Origin: Gammaproteobacteria bacterium
Lineage (GTDB): Bacteria > Pseudomonadota > Gammaproteobacteria > Nitrococcales > Nitrococcaceae
Direction of reading: 5' to 3'
NCBI GenBank assembly: GCA_030433275.1
Contig: JAUILK010000015.1
Span: 1 to 64,000 of the forward strand
Length of the DNA: 64,000 nt
In this document: positions 8,808 to 16,383 of the stretch, one piece after another
How positions within the stretch are numbered: the stretch's first letter is position 1
Layout: every line of letters begins with the position of its first letter
Position numbers and translations under genes: made by a program
Notes under the pieces: generated by a model
Database searches by the model: none
Seen by the model: the letters and a program-made list of their open reading frames with translations, nothing else
Told to the model about the DNA's origin: nothing

Positions 8808-9986
8808 ATGGCCGCAACCGTGCCAACCCTTCGCCAGATGCTTGGCGAACTGATTCGGCTGCCGTCCGTGAGCAGCGTCGATCCGGCTTTGGATCAGAGC
8901 AACCGCGCCGTGATCGAGCAGCTGGCGCACTGGCTCGATTCCTTGGGCTTCGTGATTGACATACGTGAGTTGCCCGGCCAGCCGCGCAAGGCGAACTTAG
9001 TGGCAACGCTCGGCAGCGGTTCAGAGGGTCTGGTCCTGGCGGGCCATACCGACACCGTTCCATATGATGTCAATCGCTGGAGCACGGATCCTTTCCAGCT
9101 CACGGAGCGGGAGGGGCGTTTATACGGGCTCGGCGCCAGCGATATGAAATCTTTTTTTGCCCTTGTACTTGAGGTGGTTCGGCACGTGCGTGCGCAGGAT
9201 TTGCGCCGGCCGCTGACCATCCTTGCTACGGCCGATGAAGAAAGCGGCATGACCGGTGCCAAAGCTCTGGTTGATGATGGCCGGCCGATCGGCCGTTACG
9301 TTTTGATCGGTGAGCCGACCGGGCTGCGGCCGATTCATTTGCACAAAGGCGTTATGATGGAGTCTGTGCGGCTGATCGGCCGTTCCGGTCATTCCAGCGA
9401 TCCCAGCCTTGGCGTCAACGCGCTGGAGGCGATGACTGTTGCGCTCAATGAGATTCTGGCCTGGCGCGCAGAGTTGCAGCAGCGCTATCGGGATACCCGA
9501 TTTCGGGTTCCGGAGCCCACCCTGAATCTGGGACATATCCACGGCGGTGATAATCCCAACCGTATCTGCGCCGAGGCAGAGTTGCACTTTGATCTACGGC
9601 CATTGCCCGGTATGGATCTGGATGAGTTGCACACGCAGTTGGTCCAGCGCCTTGATCGGGTGCTGGCCCGTTCGGCTGCGGCGCTGGAGATACGCCCCTT
9701 GTTTCCGGGTTTGCCGCCGCTGGCGACACCGGCGGACTCGTGCATCCTCCAGGTGGCTCGGGAGTTGACCGGAGCCGAGCCGGGCGCGGTCGCCTTTGGC
9801 ACCGAAGGCCCGTTTTTCACGGCGCTGGGTATGGAGGTGGTGGTGCTGGGTGCCGGGGATATCGATCAGGCTCATCAGCCCGATGAGTATTTATCGGTGG
9901 ATCGCATTGCCCCTATGATCGATCTGTTGCAGCGGTTCATCCGCCGTTTCTGCGTGGAGCCGACGGTAGATGGGAGGGCGGGATGA
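8808..9986 (+). CDS. argE: Acetylornithine deacetylase
   Basis: Hydrolyses N-acetyl-ornithine to ornithine in linear arginine biosynthesis. The protein is an M20 metallohydrolase of 392 residues. Metal ligands sit in GHTDTVP (H80, D82) and GLGASDMK (D112). The catalytic glutamate pair is in TADEESG (144-145), and GEPTGL follows. The ATG at 8808 is preceded by AAGGAG at good spacing. The frame is open from 8700, but those codons lack family character and the 392-residue length fits ArgE. The stop overlaps the argA start in an ATGA, which implies translational coupling of the first enzyme and the deacetylation step of the same pathway. Confidence 0.93.
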   Translation: MAATVPTLRQMLGELIRLPSVSSVDPALDQSNRAVIEQLAHWLDSLGFVIDIRELPGQPRKANLVATLGSGSEGLVLAGHTDTVPYDVNRWSTDPFQLTEREGRLYGLGASDMKSFFALVLEVVRHVRAQDLRRPLTILATADEESGMTGAKALVDDGRPIGRYVLIGEPTGLRPIHLHKGVMMESVRLIGRSGHSSDPSLGVNALEAMTVALNEILAWRAELQQRYRDTRFRVPEPTLNLGHIHGGDNPNRICAEAELHFDLRPLPGMDLDELHTQLVQRLDRVLARSAAALEIRPLFPGLPPLATPADSCILQVARELTGAEPGAVAFGTEGPFFTALGMEVVVLGAGDIDQAHQPDEYLSVDRIAPMIDLLQRFIRRFCVEPTVDGRAG

Positions 9987-11302
9987 AGCGGGAGTCGACC
10001 CGTTTCGTTGACTGGTTCCGCCACAGTTTACCTTACATCAACGCCCACCGAGGCCGGACCTTCGTCATCGCCTTTGGTGGTGAAGCAGTGGCTGGTGGAA
10101 CTTTGCCGGTGCTGATCCACGATCTTGCGCTGCTGAGCAGCCTCGGTGTCCGGTTGGTGCTGGTGCCGGGTGCGCGGCCCCAAATCGAGCAGCGATTGCG
10201 AGCTCGCGGCTGCACGATCCGCTATGTCAACGGGCTGCGCATTACGGACGAACTTGCCCTCGCTTGTGTGAAGGAAGCGGTGGGCGCGGTTCGTGTGGAA
10301 ATCGAAGCGTTATTGTCCATGGGGCTAGCCAATTCTCCTATGGCCGGTTTACGTATTCGGGTGGCATCCGGCAATTTCGTTACCGCGCGCCCGTTGGGTA
10401 TTCGCGAGGGTATCGATTATTTGCATACCGGAGAGGTGCGGCGAGTGGATGGCGCGGCGATCCGCCAGCGCCTGAATGACAATGCGGTGGTTCTGATCGC
10501 TCCGCTGGGTTATTCGCCCACTGGCGAGGTGTTCAATCTTTATTCAGAGGATGTGGCGTTGGCCGTGGCGCGGCAGATCGGTGCCGACAAACTGCTGTTT
10601 CTGCAAGAGGGTGCACAAGTGTACGACAGTGCCGGCGCTTTAGTGCGAGAGATGACCACCGAGGAGGTGCAGATTTATTTGCATGAGCATGCCGCGCTTA
10701 CTTCCGAGCTACGGCGGCTGCTTACCGGAACGCTCGAAGCGTGCCGGGGCGGTGTGCGGCGGGTGCATTTGCTCGGCGGAGCCGACGACGGGGCGTTGCT
10801 GCTGGAACTGTTCACGCGCGATGGGGCCGGCACGCTGATCACCGCGCGTCCGTTCGAGACGACCCGCGCCGCCGTAATCGACGATATCAGCGGCATTTTG
10901 GAGTTAATCGAGCCGCTCGAGCGCGATGGCACCCTGGTGCGCCGCTCGCGCGAGCGGCTCGAAACGGAGGTTGAGCATTTTACGGTCATCGTGCGCGAGG
11001 GCACTATTATAGCTTGTGCCGCGCTTTATCTGATGCCCGATGAAGCCCTGGCGGAGCTGGCTTGCTTTGTGGTGCATCCCGACTATCGGGGCGGTGAACG
11101 CGGTGATGCCCTGCTCAAACAGATGGAGCGTACCGCTGCCGCGCAAGGTGTGCAAGCTTTGTTCGTGCTGACCACTCGTAGTGCGCACTGGTTCCAGGAG
11201 CGGGGTTTCCAACCTGCTACTTTGCAGGATCTCCCGATCGGTCGGCAGCGGTTCTATAATTTTCGCCGTAACTCCCGAGTATTCATCAAACAGTTGCTGT
11301 GA
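9983..11302 (+). CDS. argA: N-acetylglutamate synthase
   Basis: Catalyses acetyl-CoA plus glutamate to N-acetylglutamate, the arginine-inhibited first step of arginine synthesis. The 439-residue protein has the two-domain ArgA plan. An amino-acid-kinase-like domain comes first (FVIAFGGEAVAGG, LVLVPGARPQIEQRL, LIAPLGYSPTGEVFNL), at about residues 20-290. A C-terminal GNAT domain follows (LACFVVHPDYRGGERGDALL, HWFQERGFQ). Length matches the E. coli enzyme. It overlaps argE by ATGA and ends nine bases from the convergent glucosaminidase gene. Confidence 0.95.
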   Translation: MKRESTRFVDWFRHSLPYINAHRGRTFVIAFGGEAVAGGTLPVLIHDLALLSSLGVRLVLVPGARPQIEQRLRARGCTIRYVNGLRITDELALACVKEAVGAVRVEIEALLSMGLANSPMAGLRIRVASGNFVTARPLGIREGIDYLHTGEVRRVDGAAIRQRLNDNAVVLIAPLGYSPTGEVFNLYSEDVALAVARQIGADKLLFLQEGAQVYDSAGALVREMTTEEVQIYLHEHAALTSELRRLLTGTLEACRGGVRRVHLLGGADDGALLLELFTRDGAGTLITARPFETTRAAVIDDISGILELIEPLERDGTLVRRSRERLETEVEHFTVIVREGTIIACAALYLMPDEALAELACFVVHPDYRGGERGDALLKQMERTAAAQGVQALFVLTTRSAHWFQERGFQPATLQDLPIGRQRFYNFRRNSRVFIKQLL

Positions 11303-11311
11303 AGGATGGCT

Positions 11312-12265
11312 CTATTCGCGGCTTGGTCGCGGGCGAGTTGCGGCCAAATGGACGTTTTGCAGGGCTTGGGGCAAATTGTTGTGACGTAGCATCGTCCGGA
11401 TATCGGCCACGTAAGCTGCGCCCCGTTCAGAGTAGTGATCCAGGCCGCCGGCTAAGTTTGCGGCATCCGGTTGCTTATCGTGGTTGCGCAGTTGCTCTCG
11501 CAGTTGCCGCAACTGTGCATACGCCCGGTGGGTGTTGAGGTTGTGCATGTAGCTGTGCACCGAGCCGCGTAGGCTGCCGAAGGCGCGGACGTAATGGCGC
11601 AGGTGGTCGGCCCGGCGGTCCGGGGCGAGTCCCTGATCCGGATTCCAGGTCCGCTCGCCGAACAGGTTGTTGCCTTCCCGGGCAAAGCGTGAGCTGCCCC
11701 AGCCGCTTTCGCTTGCGGCCTGCGCCAAGGCCAGCGCCGGCGGAATCCGGTCGACCCGGCGCAGCAGTTGTAGGCGCACGGCCGGGTTGTCGAGATCGGC
11801 GTTGATGCCATGGTCTAGGGCGATTGCTACCACCTGCTCCCGAAGTGATCCCTCGGCTGGGAGATTGCCTTGGGCAAAAGCGCGCTTAAGGAGTGAGCGC
11901 TCGGCCTGTAGTCGGCGGTTTTCGGCCAGAATCAGGGGCAGGAGGCTGCGAAAGAACAACGATTTCTTGCGGCTTGGCGATTGCTCGCCCAAATCAGTAG
12001 GCAGCGAGGTCACCGCAAGCGCCGGCACCGCTCCGTGCGGGGGCCAGGCGTAGCCGTGTTCAGCAAATAGTGTTGCCAATGAATTGGCATCCGCGGCTTT
12101 GATCGGCTGCAAGTGCGCGGCGGTGGGGGATAGGGTGGCATGATCGGCCGTGCTAGACCACCACAACCCCCCGCTCAGTGTCAGCCCGGCGAGCAAGGCT
12201 GTACCCGCGACCCATGGTGGGCGTATACGTGCGGTTATGCTGGTGATGGCGTTCGGTTTTTTCAT
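11312..12265 (-). CDS. Bax-like glucosaminidase (peptidoglycan hydrolase)
   Basis: A predicted exported endo-beta-N-acetylglucosaminidase that cuts peptidoglycan glycan strands. The 317-residue product from ATG 12265 starts MKKPNAI and has one N-terminal hydrophobic segment (about 18-36), a signal anchor or signal peptide. The glucosaminidase core includes ALAQAASESGWGSSRFAREG, with the probable catalytic glutamate at 187. NNLFGERTW and a SYMHNLNTH segment typical of Bax follow. I chose this start because it overlaps the upstream EVE gene in an ATGA and keeps the signal segment at the N terminus. The longer open frame to 12448 reads through the EVE gene. Confidence 0.88.
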   Translation of the reverse strand: MKKPNAITSITARIRPPWVAGTALLAGLTLSGGLWWSSTADHATLSPTAAHLQPIKAADANSLATLFAEHGYAWPPHGAVPALAVTSLPTDLGEQSPSRKKSLFFRSLLPLILAENRRLQAERSLLKRAFAQGNLPAEGSLREQVVAIALDHGINADLDNPAVRLQLLRRVDRIPPALALAQAASESGWGSSRFAREGNNLFGERTWNPDQGLAPDRRADHLRHYVRAFGSLRGSVHSYMHNLNTHRAYAQLRQLREQLRNHDKQPDAANLAGGLDHYSERGAAYVADIRTMLRHNNLPQALQNVHLAATRPRPSRE

Positions 12266-12735
12266 GGCCTTGTCCGGTGTTCCATGTCCAGAATGGCTTG
12301 CCAGTGCTCGGCACTCAGCGGCATGATCGATAATCGGTTGCCGCGGCGGATCAGCGGTGTGTCCGCCAACTCGGGATTGGCCTTGAGTTCGGCGAGCGGG
12401 ACGGTGCGCGCCAGGCGCCGCTTGAAGCGGACATCGACCATGTGCCAACGCGGCCGGTCCGGGTCGCTTTTAGGGTCGAAATACTTTGACTCCGGGTCAA
12501 AGGCTGTGTGATCCGGGTAGCCGGCACGGACGATTTCCATGATGCCGACGACACCGGGCTGCGGACAATTGGAGTGATAGAATAGCGCGAGATCGCCAGG
12601 CTGCATCTGATCGCGCAGCATGTTGCGTGCTTGGTAGTTGCGTACGCCTTCCCAGTGATCGGTTTGCGAGGGCTGTGCGGCGAGATCATTAATGCCGTAT
12701 ACGCTCGGCTCGGATTTCATAATCCAGTAGCTCAT
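12262..12735 (-). CDS. EVE domain protein
   Basis: The 157-residue protein is a single EVE (PUA-like) domain. It opens YWIMKSEPSVYGINDL, with WEGVRNYQARN and LFYHSNCPQPGVVGIMEI, followed by a conserved WHMVDVRF strand. EVE domains bind modified or unusual bases in nucleic acid. Stand-alone forms are common beside ygfA in proteobacteria, with no settled cellular role. It lies between ygfA (21 bp upstream) and the glucosaminidase gene, which it overlaps by ATGA, so the three probably form one operon. Confidence 0.9.
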   Translation of the reverse strand: MSYWIMKSEPSVYGINDLAAQPSQTDHWEGVRNYQARNMLRDQMQPGDLALFYHSNCPQPGVVGIMEIVRAGYPDHTAFDPESKYFDPKSDPDRPRWHMVDVRFKRRLARTVPLAELKANPELADTPLIRRGNRLSIMPLSAEHWQAILDMEHRTRP

Positions 12736-12756
12736 GCGGTCCTTGCCTCGGCTGAT

Positions 12757-13389
12757 TCATGATCGGTTCGTGTCGCTCGAACGCGCACGGCGTTCGATTT
12801 GGCAGCGGCTCAAGCCTTGCTCGGTCGCGACATCGGCGAGTGGGACATCCCACGGCTCGGTCGGCAGTTCGGCGATTCGCTGAAAGCTAAACGCAATGCC
12901 TAACAGTCGGGGTCGCCGCCAGCGGCCGCGCCGGTGGCGTGTGAAGGCGAACGTACGGTCATAATAGCCGGCACCCATACCCAGGCGATGCCCTTGCCCG
13001 TCGAACGCCACCAGGGGAACCAACACCAAATCCAGATCCCGACAGGCGATTCGGTTGGCTTGTTGAGGCAGGGGCTCTGGAATTCCGAAACGATTTGCGC
13101 GCAAACCCTCGCCAGGTCGGTACCGGTGGAAGCGGAGTGTTTTAGCTGGCTTCTGCTTCAGTACGGGCAGATAAATCGCTCGCCCATCCTGATGCGCTTG
13201 CTGCAGAAAATCGCTGAGATCTATTTCTCCGTCCGTCGCCCAATAGCAGGCAATGCGGCGGCTGTGGCGGTACCAGCGGCTGCGACGCAGCACTGCAGTC
13301 AACCGGCGAGCGGCGCGGGTGCGCTCGCTCAGGTCCAATTGGCGGCGCTGCCAGCGAATACGGTGACGGAGCTCGGCTTTGGATTCCAT
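12757..13389 (-). CDS. ygfA: 5-formyltetrahydrofolate cyclo-ligase
   Basis: ATP-dependent conversion of 5-formyl-THF to 5,10-methenyl-THF, which recycles a storage or inhibitory folate. The 210-residue protein has the family features. An N-terminal basic helix is followed by IACYWATDGEIDLSDFL and LVLVPLVAFDGQGHRLGMG. The nucleotide loop GMGAGYYDRTF is near residues 136-146, and the C terminus contains VPLADVATE. It lies directly downstream of the 6S RNA gene on the same strand, the conserved gammaproteobacterial ssrS-ygfA arrangement, where one transcript can carry both. Confidence 0.94.
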   Translation of the reverse strand: MESKAELRHRIRWQRRQLDLSERTRAARRLTAVLRRSRWYRHSRRIACYWATDGEIDLSDFLQQAHQDGRAIYLPVLKQKPAKTLRFHRYRPGEGLRANRFGIPEPLPQQANRIACRDLDLVLVPLVAFDGQGHRLGMGAGYYDRTFAFTRHRRGRWRRPRLLGIAFSFQRIAELPTEPWDVPLADVATEQGLSRCQIERRARSSDTNRS

Positions 13390-13479
13390 GCGCCACCCGT
13401 CTGCTAGGCCTATTCAGCAACGAAGCCAACAGGGTGTTTCTGAGGACTAGTTTTTAGACTGCTTGCCATTTGGGCAAAA

Positions 13480-13674
13480 AAGACATCCCCCGCGCCGTGC
13501 CGTACAGGTATCGCCCTTGAACCCTTCGGTCCAGGTGGGAATCCCGAGCGATCCTTTAGGCTTTCCGCTCTGTGGCAGACTTGCTCACCAGCATCGCTAC
13601 CGTATTTCCCGCGGCGATTGAATGTCGGCTCAAAAAACGTAGTACCTGCGCTCGAACACCGCAGGGGATGTCCA
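13480..13674 (-). ncRNA. ssrS: 6S RNA
   Basis: Regulatory RNA that mimics an open promoter and sequesters sigma70 RNA polymerase. On the minus strand the terminal stem is formed by gacatcccc near 13664-13672 (5' side) and ggggatgtc at 13482-13490 (3' side). The 3' arm reads ccgaagggttcaagggcgat, close to the E. coli 6S segment ending aagggttcaagggttac. A T-run (plus-strand A's at 13475-13481) follows. A length of about 195 nt and the position between zapA and ygfA agree with ssrS of gammaproteobacteria. Exact ends are estimated. Confidence 0.85.
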
Positions 13675-13680
13675 ACTCGG

Positions 13681-13710
13681 ATAATGCCGTACCACATGGC
13701 AACTCGTCCA
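13681..13710 (-). promoter_or_regulatory. Probable promoter of the 6S RNA gene
   Basis: On the minus strand TGGACG is followed after 18 bases by CATTAT (plus-strand 13681-13686). Transcription would begin near 13674, which coincides with the inferred 6S RNA 5' end. The hexamers are only moderate matches to sigma70 consensus. Confidence 0.4.
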
Positions 13711-13869
13711 GCCCTGCCTCGGTAAGCGGATCCGATCGGCCGGCCCGCAGGCGCCTACGCCGTCGCTTTATGGCAAACACCGAAAGCGATCCCGCTCTGG
13801 CCAGATAGTTTGGGCGGCAGCAGGCTTTGGCGTATTCGGCAGCACTCGTCGTTGGGAGCCGAACCGACT

Positions 13870-14160
13870 TTACCGGAACAGGATACAGTTGCGGATCCAA
13901 TAAGCCAGGTGCAGGCCAAACAGTACGATAAGGTAAGAGCAGGTGGCTGCCAGCACGTGGCCCCAGATGGAATCCTCACCGCCTTGCACATGACCGAACA
14001 CCAGCCAGGCGGAGACAACGGAGAGAATGATGAGCAGGGTCGCGACGATGAAATCGAATTTCAGTACGGCACGCTGATCCGCCGAATGCGGCGCGATGTG
14101 GCGATAAAACAAAAAACCGCCTAAAAAGATCGGTAAAACGAGTAGCTGTGATGTAAGCAT
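13870..14160 (-). CDS. Small integral membrane protein
   Basis: A 96-residue protein from ATG 14160, with a gaggta ribosome-binding site nine bases upstream. It has three hydrophobic segments: LLVLPIFLGGFLFY near the N terminus, then VATLLIILSVVSAWLVFG, then LAATCSYLIVLFGLHLAYWI. I do not recognise the family. It lies between hemD and the 6S RNA gene on the same strand, 59 bp after hemD. It could be a membrane partner for a haem-related protein, but nothing in the sequence shows that. Confidence 0.65.
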   Translation of the reverse strand: MLTSQLLVLPIFLGGFLFYRHIAPHSADQRAVLKFDFIVATLLIILSVVSAWLVFGHVQGGEDSIWGHVLAATCSYLIVLFGLHLAYWIRNCILFR

Positions 14161-14219
14161 GGCAGTACCTCGGTGCAAGGCGCTGAGGCGATAGCGGTTA
14201 CGCGCCCCCGCCCCTGTTG

Positions 14220-15023
14220 CTAGCTTGCAGGCGTCTCCCCTGCGGCCCATTCTAGAAGGGCTGTGAACATGGCCTCGTCACTCGGATCATCGGCGACCAC
14301 AATCGGCGAACGCAAGCCTTCTGAGCGGGCGACACCGGCAATGCGCCTGCTGCCAAAAACGAAACTGGACTGATTGAGCAAATGGCGCAGCTGAGGACCC
14401 AACCCTCTCCACAGAGCAAGAAAAGCCTCGCCGCTGGTAATGGCTATGGCATCGAGGCGATTGTGTAGCAACAGTTGCTCGATCTGCTCGAACTGTCTCT
14501 TGGTGGGGGGGCGGCGCTCGTAGACTTGAATATAGATAACCTCGGCGCCTCTTGATCGCAACACAGAGCCGGCCAATTCACGTCCCCCCGGTCCTCTGAG
14601 GATGGCGATCTTCATGGTGCCAACCTTCTCGAGGATGGGGAGCTTCAAGAGTGATTCACTATCAAAGCCGGTTGTAGGGACGATATCGACCGGGTAACCC
14701 AGATCGGCAATCGCATGTGCGGTTTTTACTCCGATCGCCGCAATTTTTGCACGACCCTGTACGTTGCGCAGCAGGTCAAGTAGAGGAAGGCCGAAATTGG
14801 CGGCGTTGGGGCTGTTGAATATCAGCAGGTCGAACGAAGCGAGCTCGGCTCGCAGGCGCGCAAGCGAGGGGGTTGTCGGTGTGGCGGAAATGTTGAGCAG
14901 GGGGCAGCGCAGCGGGTTCGCGCCCGCGAGCGCGAGCATTCGACAAAACGATTCGGCCTGGTGCGCTGGACGCGTGACCACGATGTTCCTGTTTTTCAAT
15001 GAGTCGCAGTCGGCTGGCTGCAT
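14220..15023 (-). CDS. hemD: Uroporphyrinogen-III synthase
   Basis: Closes and isomerises hydroxymethylbilane to uroporphyrinogen III, the branch point of haem, sirohaem and cobalamin synthesis. The 267-residue protein has low but typical HemD conservation. NIVVTRPAHQAESF comes first, then LLIFNSPNAANF, then KIAAIGVKTAHAI. The central YIQVYERRPP linker and LDAIAITSGEAFLAL follow. Starts are possible at ATG 15023 or GTG 15032. hemD usually follows hemC; here it stands alone between zapA and a small membrane protein, with no hemC, hemX or hemY nearby. Confidence 0.88.
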   Translation of the reverse strand: MQPADCDSLKNRNIVVTRPAHQAESFCRMLALAGANPLRCPLLNISATPTTPSLARLRAELASFDLLIFNSPNAANFGLPLLDLLRNVQGRAKIAAIGVKTAHAIADLGYPVDIVPTTGFDSESLLKLPILEKVGTMKIAILRGPGGRELAGSVLRSRGAEVIYIQVYERRPPTKRQFEQIEQLLLHNRLDAIAITSGEAFLALWRGLGPQLRHLLNQSSFVFGSRRIAGVARSEGLRSPIVVADDPSDEAMFTALLEWAAGETPAS

Positions 15024-15111
15024 CCAATACACCGTACAAGCTGAAGCGGTCTAGCCAGACAATGCCGCTCCGTTGATTTGTTGACCTCGGTTGCTGAAAG
15101 GGGGAAATTGC

Positions 15112-15426
15112 TCAATCGGCATCAGTGTCATCGCTGTGTCTGTCGGTGCCCAGGGCTTCGGTCACCCGGCGGCTCAAACGGCGCAACCGCTCGCTCACGG
15201 CCTCTATTTTATCGGCACTACGGCGGGATTCGAGCATCTCATGTGTGATGTTCAGCGCCGCCATTACGGCGATTCGGTCCATGCCCACGATTTTGCCTGA
15301 GTCGCGGATTTCGCGCATCTGTTCATTGAGATAGGCGGCGGATTCGAGCAGATTGGCGCGCTCCTCGTCACGGCAAGCTACGAAATACTCCCTATCCAGG
15401 ATGGTTACCTTGATGGGTCCGGGCAT
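15112..15426 (-). CDS. zapA: Cell division protein ZapA
   Basis: ZapA binds FtsZ and bundles protofilaments at the division ring. The 104-residue protein has the ZapA pattern. The N-terminal strand VTILDREYFVACRDEERANL is followed by a dimer helix (LESAAYLNEQMREIRDSGKI). MDRIAVMAALNITHEML leads into a C-terminal coiled coil. AAGG lies just before the ATG. It starts five bases after the upstream coiled-coil gene and is divergent from ygfB, which is the conserved arrangement in gammaproteobacteria. Confidence 0.95.
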   Translation of the reverse strand: MPGPIKVTILDREYFVACRDEERANLLESAAYLNEQMREIRDSGKIVGMDRIAVMAALNITHEMLESRRSADKIEAVSERLRRLSRRVTEALGTDRHSDDTDAD

Positions 15427-15431
15427 GGGCC

Positions 15432-15668
15432 TTAATGATTCTCCATGGCTTTGAGGCGGCTGATCATCGCCTCGATTCGAGAGCGAGCCGTCTCGTTTTT
15501 CTCGAGTAACGATGCGCGTTCGGCATTGAGTGCCTCCTGCGTATGGCGGAGCATTTCGTTTTCTTGGCGCAGCCGCTCCACGACTCGCAGCAATGCATCG
15601 ATGCGCTGCTCTAGTTGAGTGATCTGTTCATTAGCTGAATCAGTGACTTGGCCTACATCCTTCGTCAT
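15432..15668 (-). CDS. Short coiled-coil protein upstream of zapA (TIGR02449-like)
   Basis: A 78-residue, almost entirely helical protein. It starts MTKDVGQ and contains a heptad-rich stretch (ITQLEQRIDALLRVVERLRQ and onward) over its whole length. Proteins of this TIGR02449 type commonly precede zapA and are often annotated as ZapB-like division factors; direct evidence here is only position and coiled coil. A strong sigma70-like promoter ends immediately before the ATG at 15668, so translation may start on a leaderless message. The open frame extends to 15785 but overlaps ygfB and the promoter. Confidence 0.8.
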   Translation of the reverse strand: MTKDVGQVTDSANEQITQLEQRIDALLRVVERLRQENEMLRHTQEALNAERASLLEKNETARSRIEAMISRLKAMENH

Positions 15669-15674
15669 ATGCTG

Positions 15675-15703
15675 AATATAGAGTGATGCGTGTGGCCGGT
15701 CAA
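15675..15703 (-). promoter_or_regulatory. Sigma70-type promoter for the zapA operon
   Basis: On the minus strand a -35 box TTGACC (15698-15703) is separated by exactly 17 bases from a -10 box TATATT (15675-15680). The expected transcription start is about 15668, the first base of the initiation codon. This would give a leaderless or nearly leaderless mRNA. Confidence 0.65.
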
Positions 15704-15777
15704 CGGCCCAGTTAGGGCCAGCTCTGTTACGATAGTTTCCATTACAATACGTCAAGCTTGTGTGAAATTGGGTCAGC

Positions 15778-16362
15778 ATGACCATGTTGGAACTCTATCA
15801 ACCCCTTGATCAGGCGCTTACGGCGCTGGAGACGGGTGGCGGCGCCGCCGCGGCCCATGGTCGGCTCTGCGGCATGCTCACGGTCTCGAAAAATGTTGAT
15901 CGGGCACGCTGGATTGCCGAGGTGCTGGAGGATACCGCTCCCCGCGGAGACGCGGCTAAAGCCTGCCTGGTGTTGCTTAGCCGTCTCTATGAGGAAACCT
16001 GCGAGGCGCTGGCTGACCGGGAGCTCGGCTGGCGGATTCTGTTGCCGGATGACTTCGAACCCCTGGCTGTGCGCACCGCCGCCCTCGGTGCCTGGAGCGA
16101 AGGCTATTTGCTCGGCTTGGCCGTGGGCGGGTTGACCGATGGGGCCGGTTTGCCGGGCGAGGCTCGCGAGGCCTTGGGCGATCTTGCCGAGATCGCCCAA
16201 GTGGATACGGACCCTGAAGACGATGAAGACAACGAGCAGGCCTATGCGGAGTTGGTCGAATATGTGCGGATGAGCACGCTGCTGATACGCGAGCATATCG
16301 GTGGACCTGATGCCGCTGGTAAGCGGTCTGACGGTCACGAGTCCAGGCCGCGGTTGCATTGA
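15778..16362 (+). CDS. ygfB: UPF0149 family protein YgfB
   Basis: The 194-residue acidic helical protein belongs to the YgfB/UPF0149 family. It shows AAHGRLCGML, AWSEGYLLGLAVGG and the acidic EDDEDNEQAYAELVEYVRM. No enzyme activity is known. In Pseudomonas aeruginosa YgfB has been linked to control of ampD and beta-lactamase expression, which may matter because ampD is also in this window. It opens the ygfB-pepP-ubiH operon as in E. coli. ATG 15778 or 15784 may be the start. Confidence 0.92.
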   Translation: MTMLELYQPLDQALTALETGGGAAAAHGRLCGMLTVSKNVDRARWIAEVLEDTAPRGDAAKACLVLLSRLYEETCEALADRELGWRILLPDDFEPLAVRTAALGAWSEGYLLGLAVGGLTDGAGLPGEAREALGDLAEIAQVDTDPEDDEDNEQAYAELVEYVRMSTLLIREHIGGPDAAGKRSDGHESRPRLH

Positions 16363-16383
16363 CTGAGCTGTCGTGGAGGTGCC

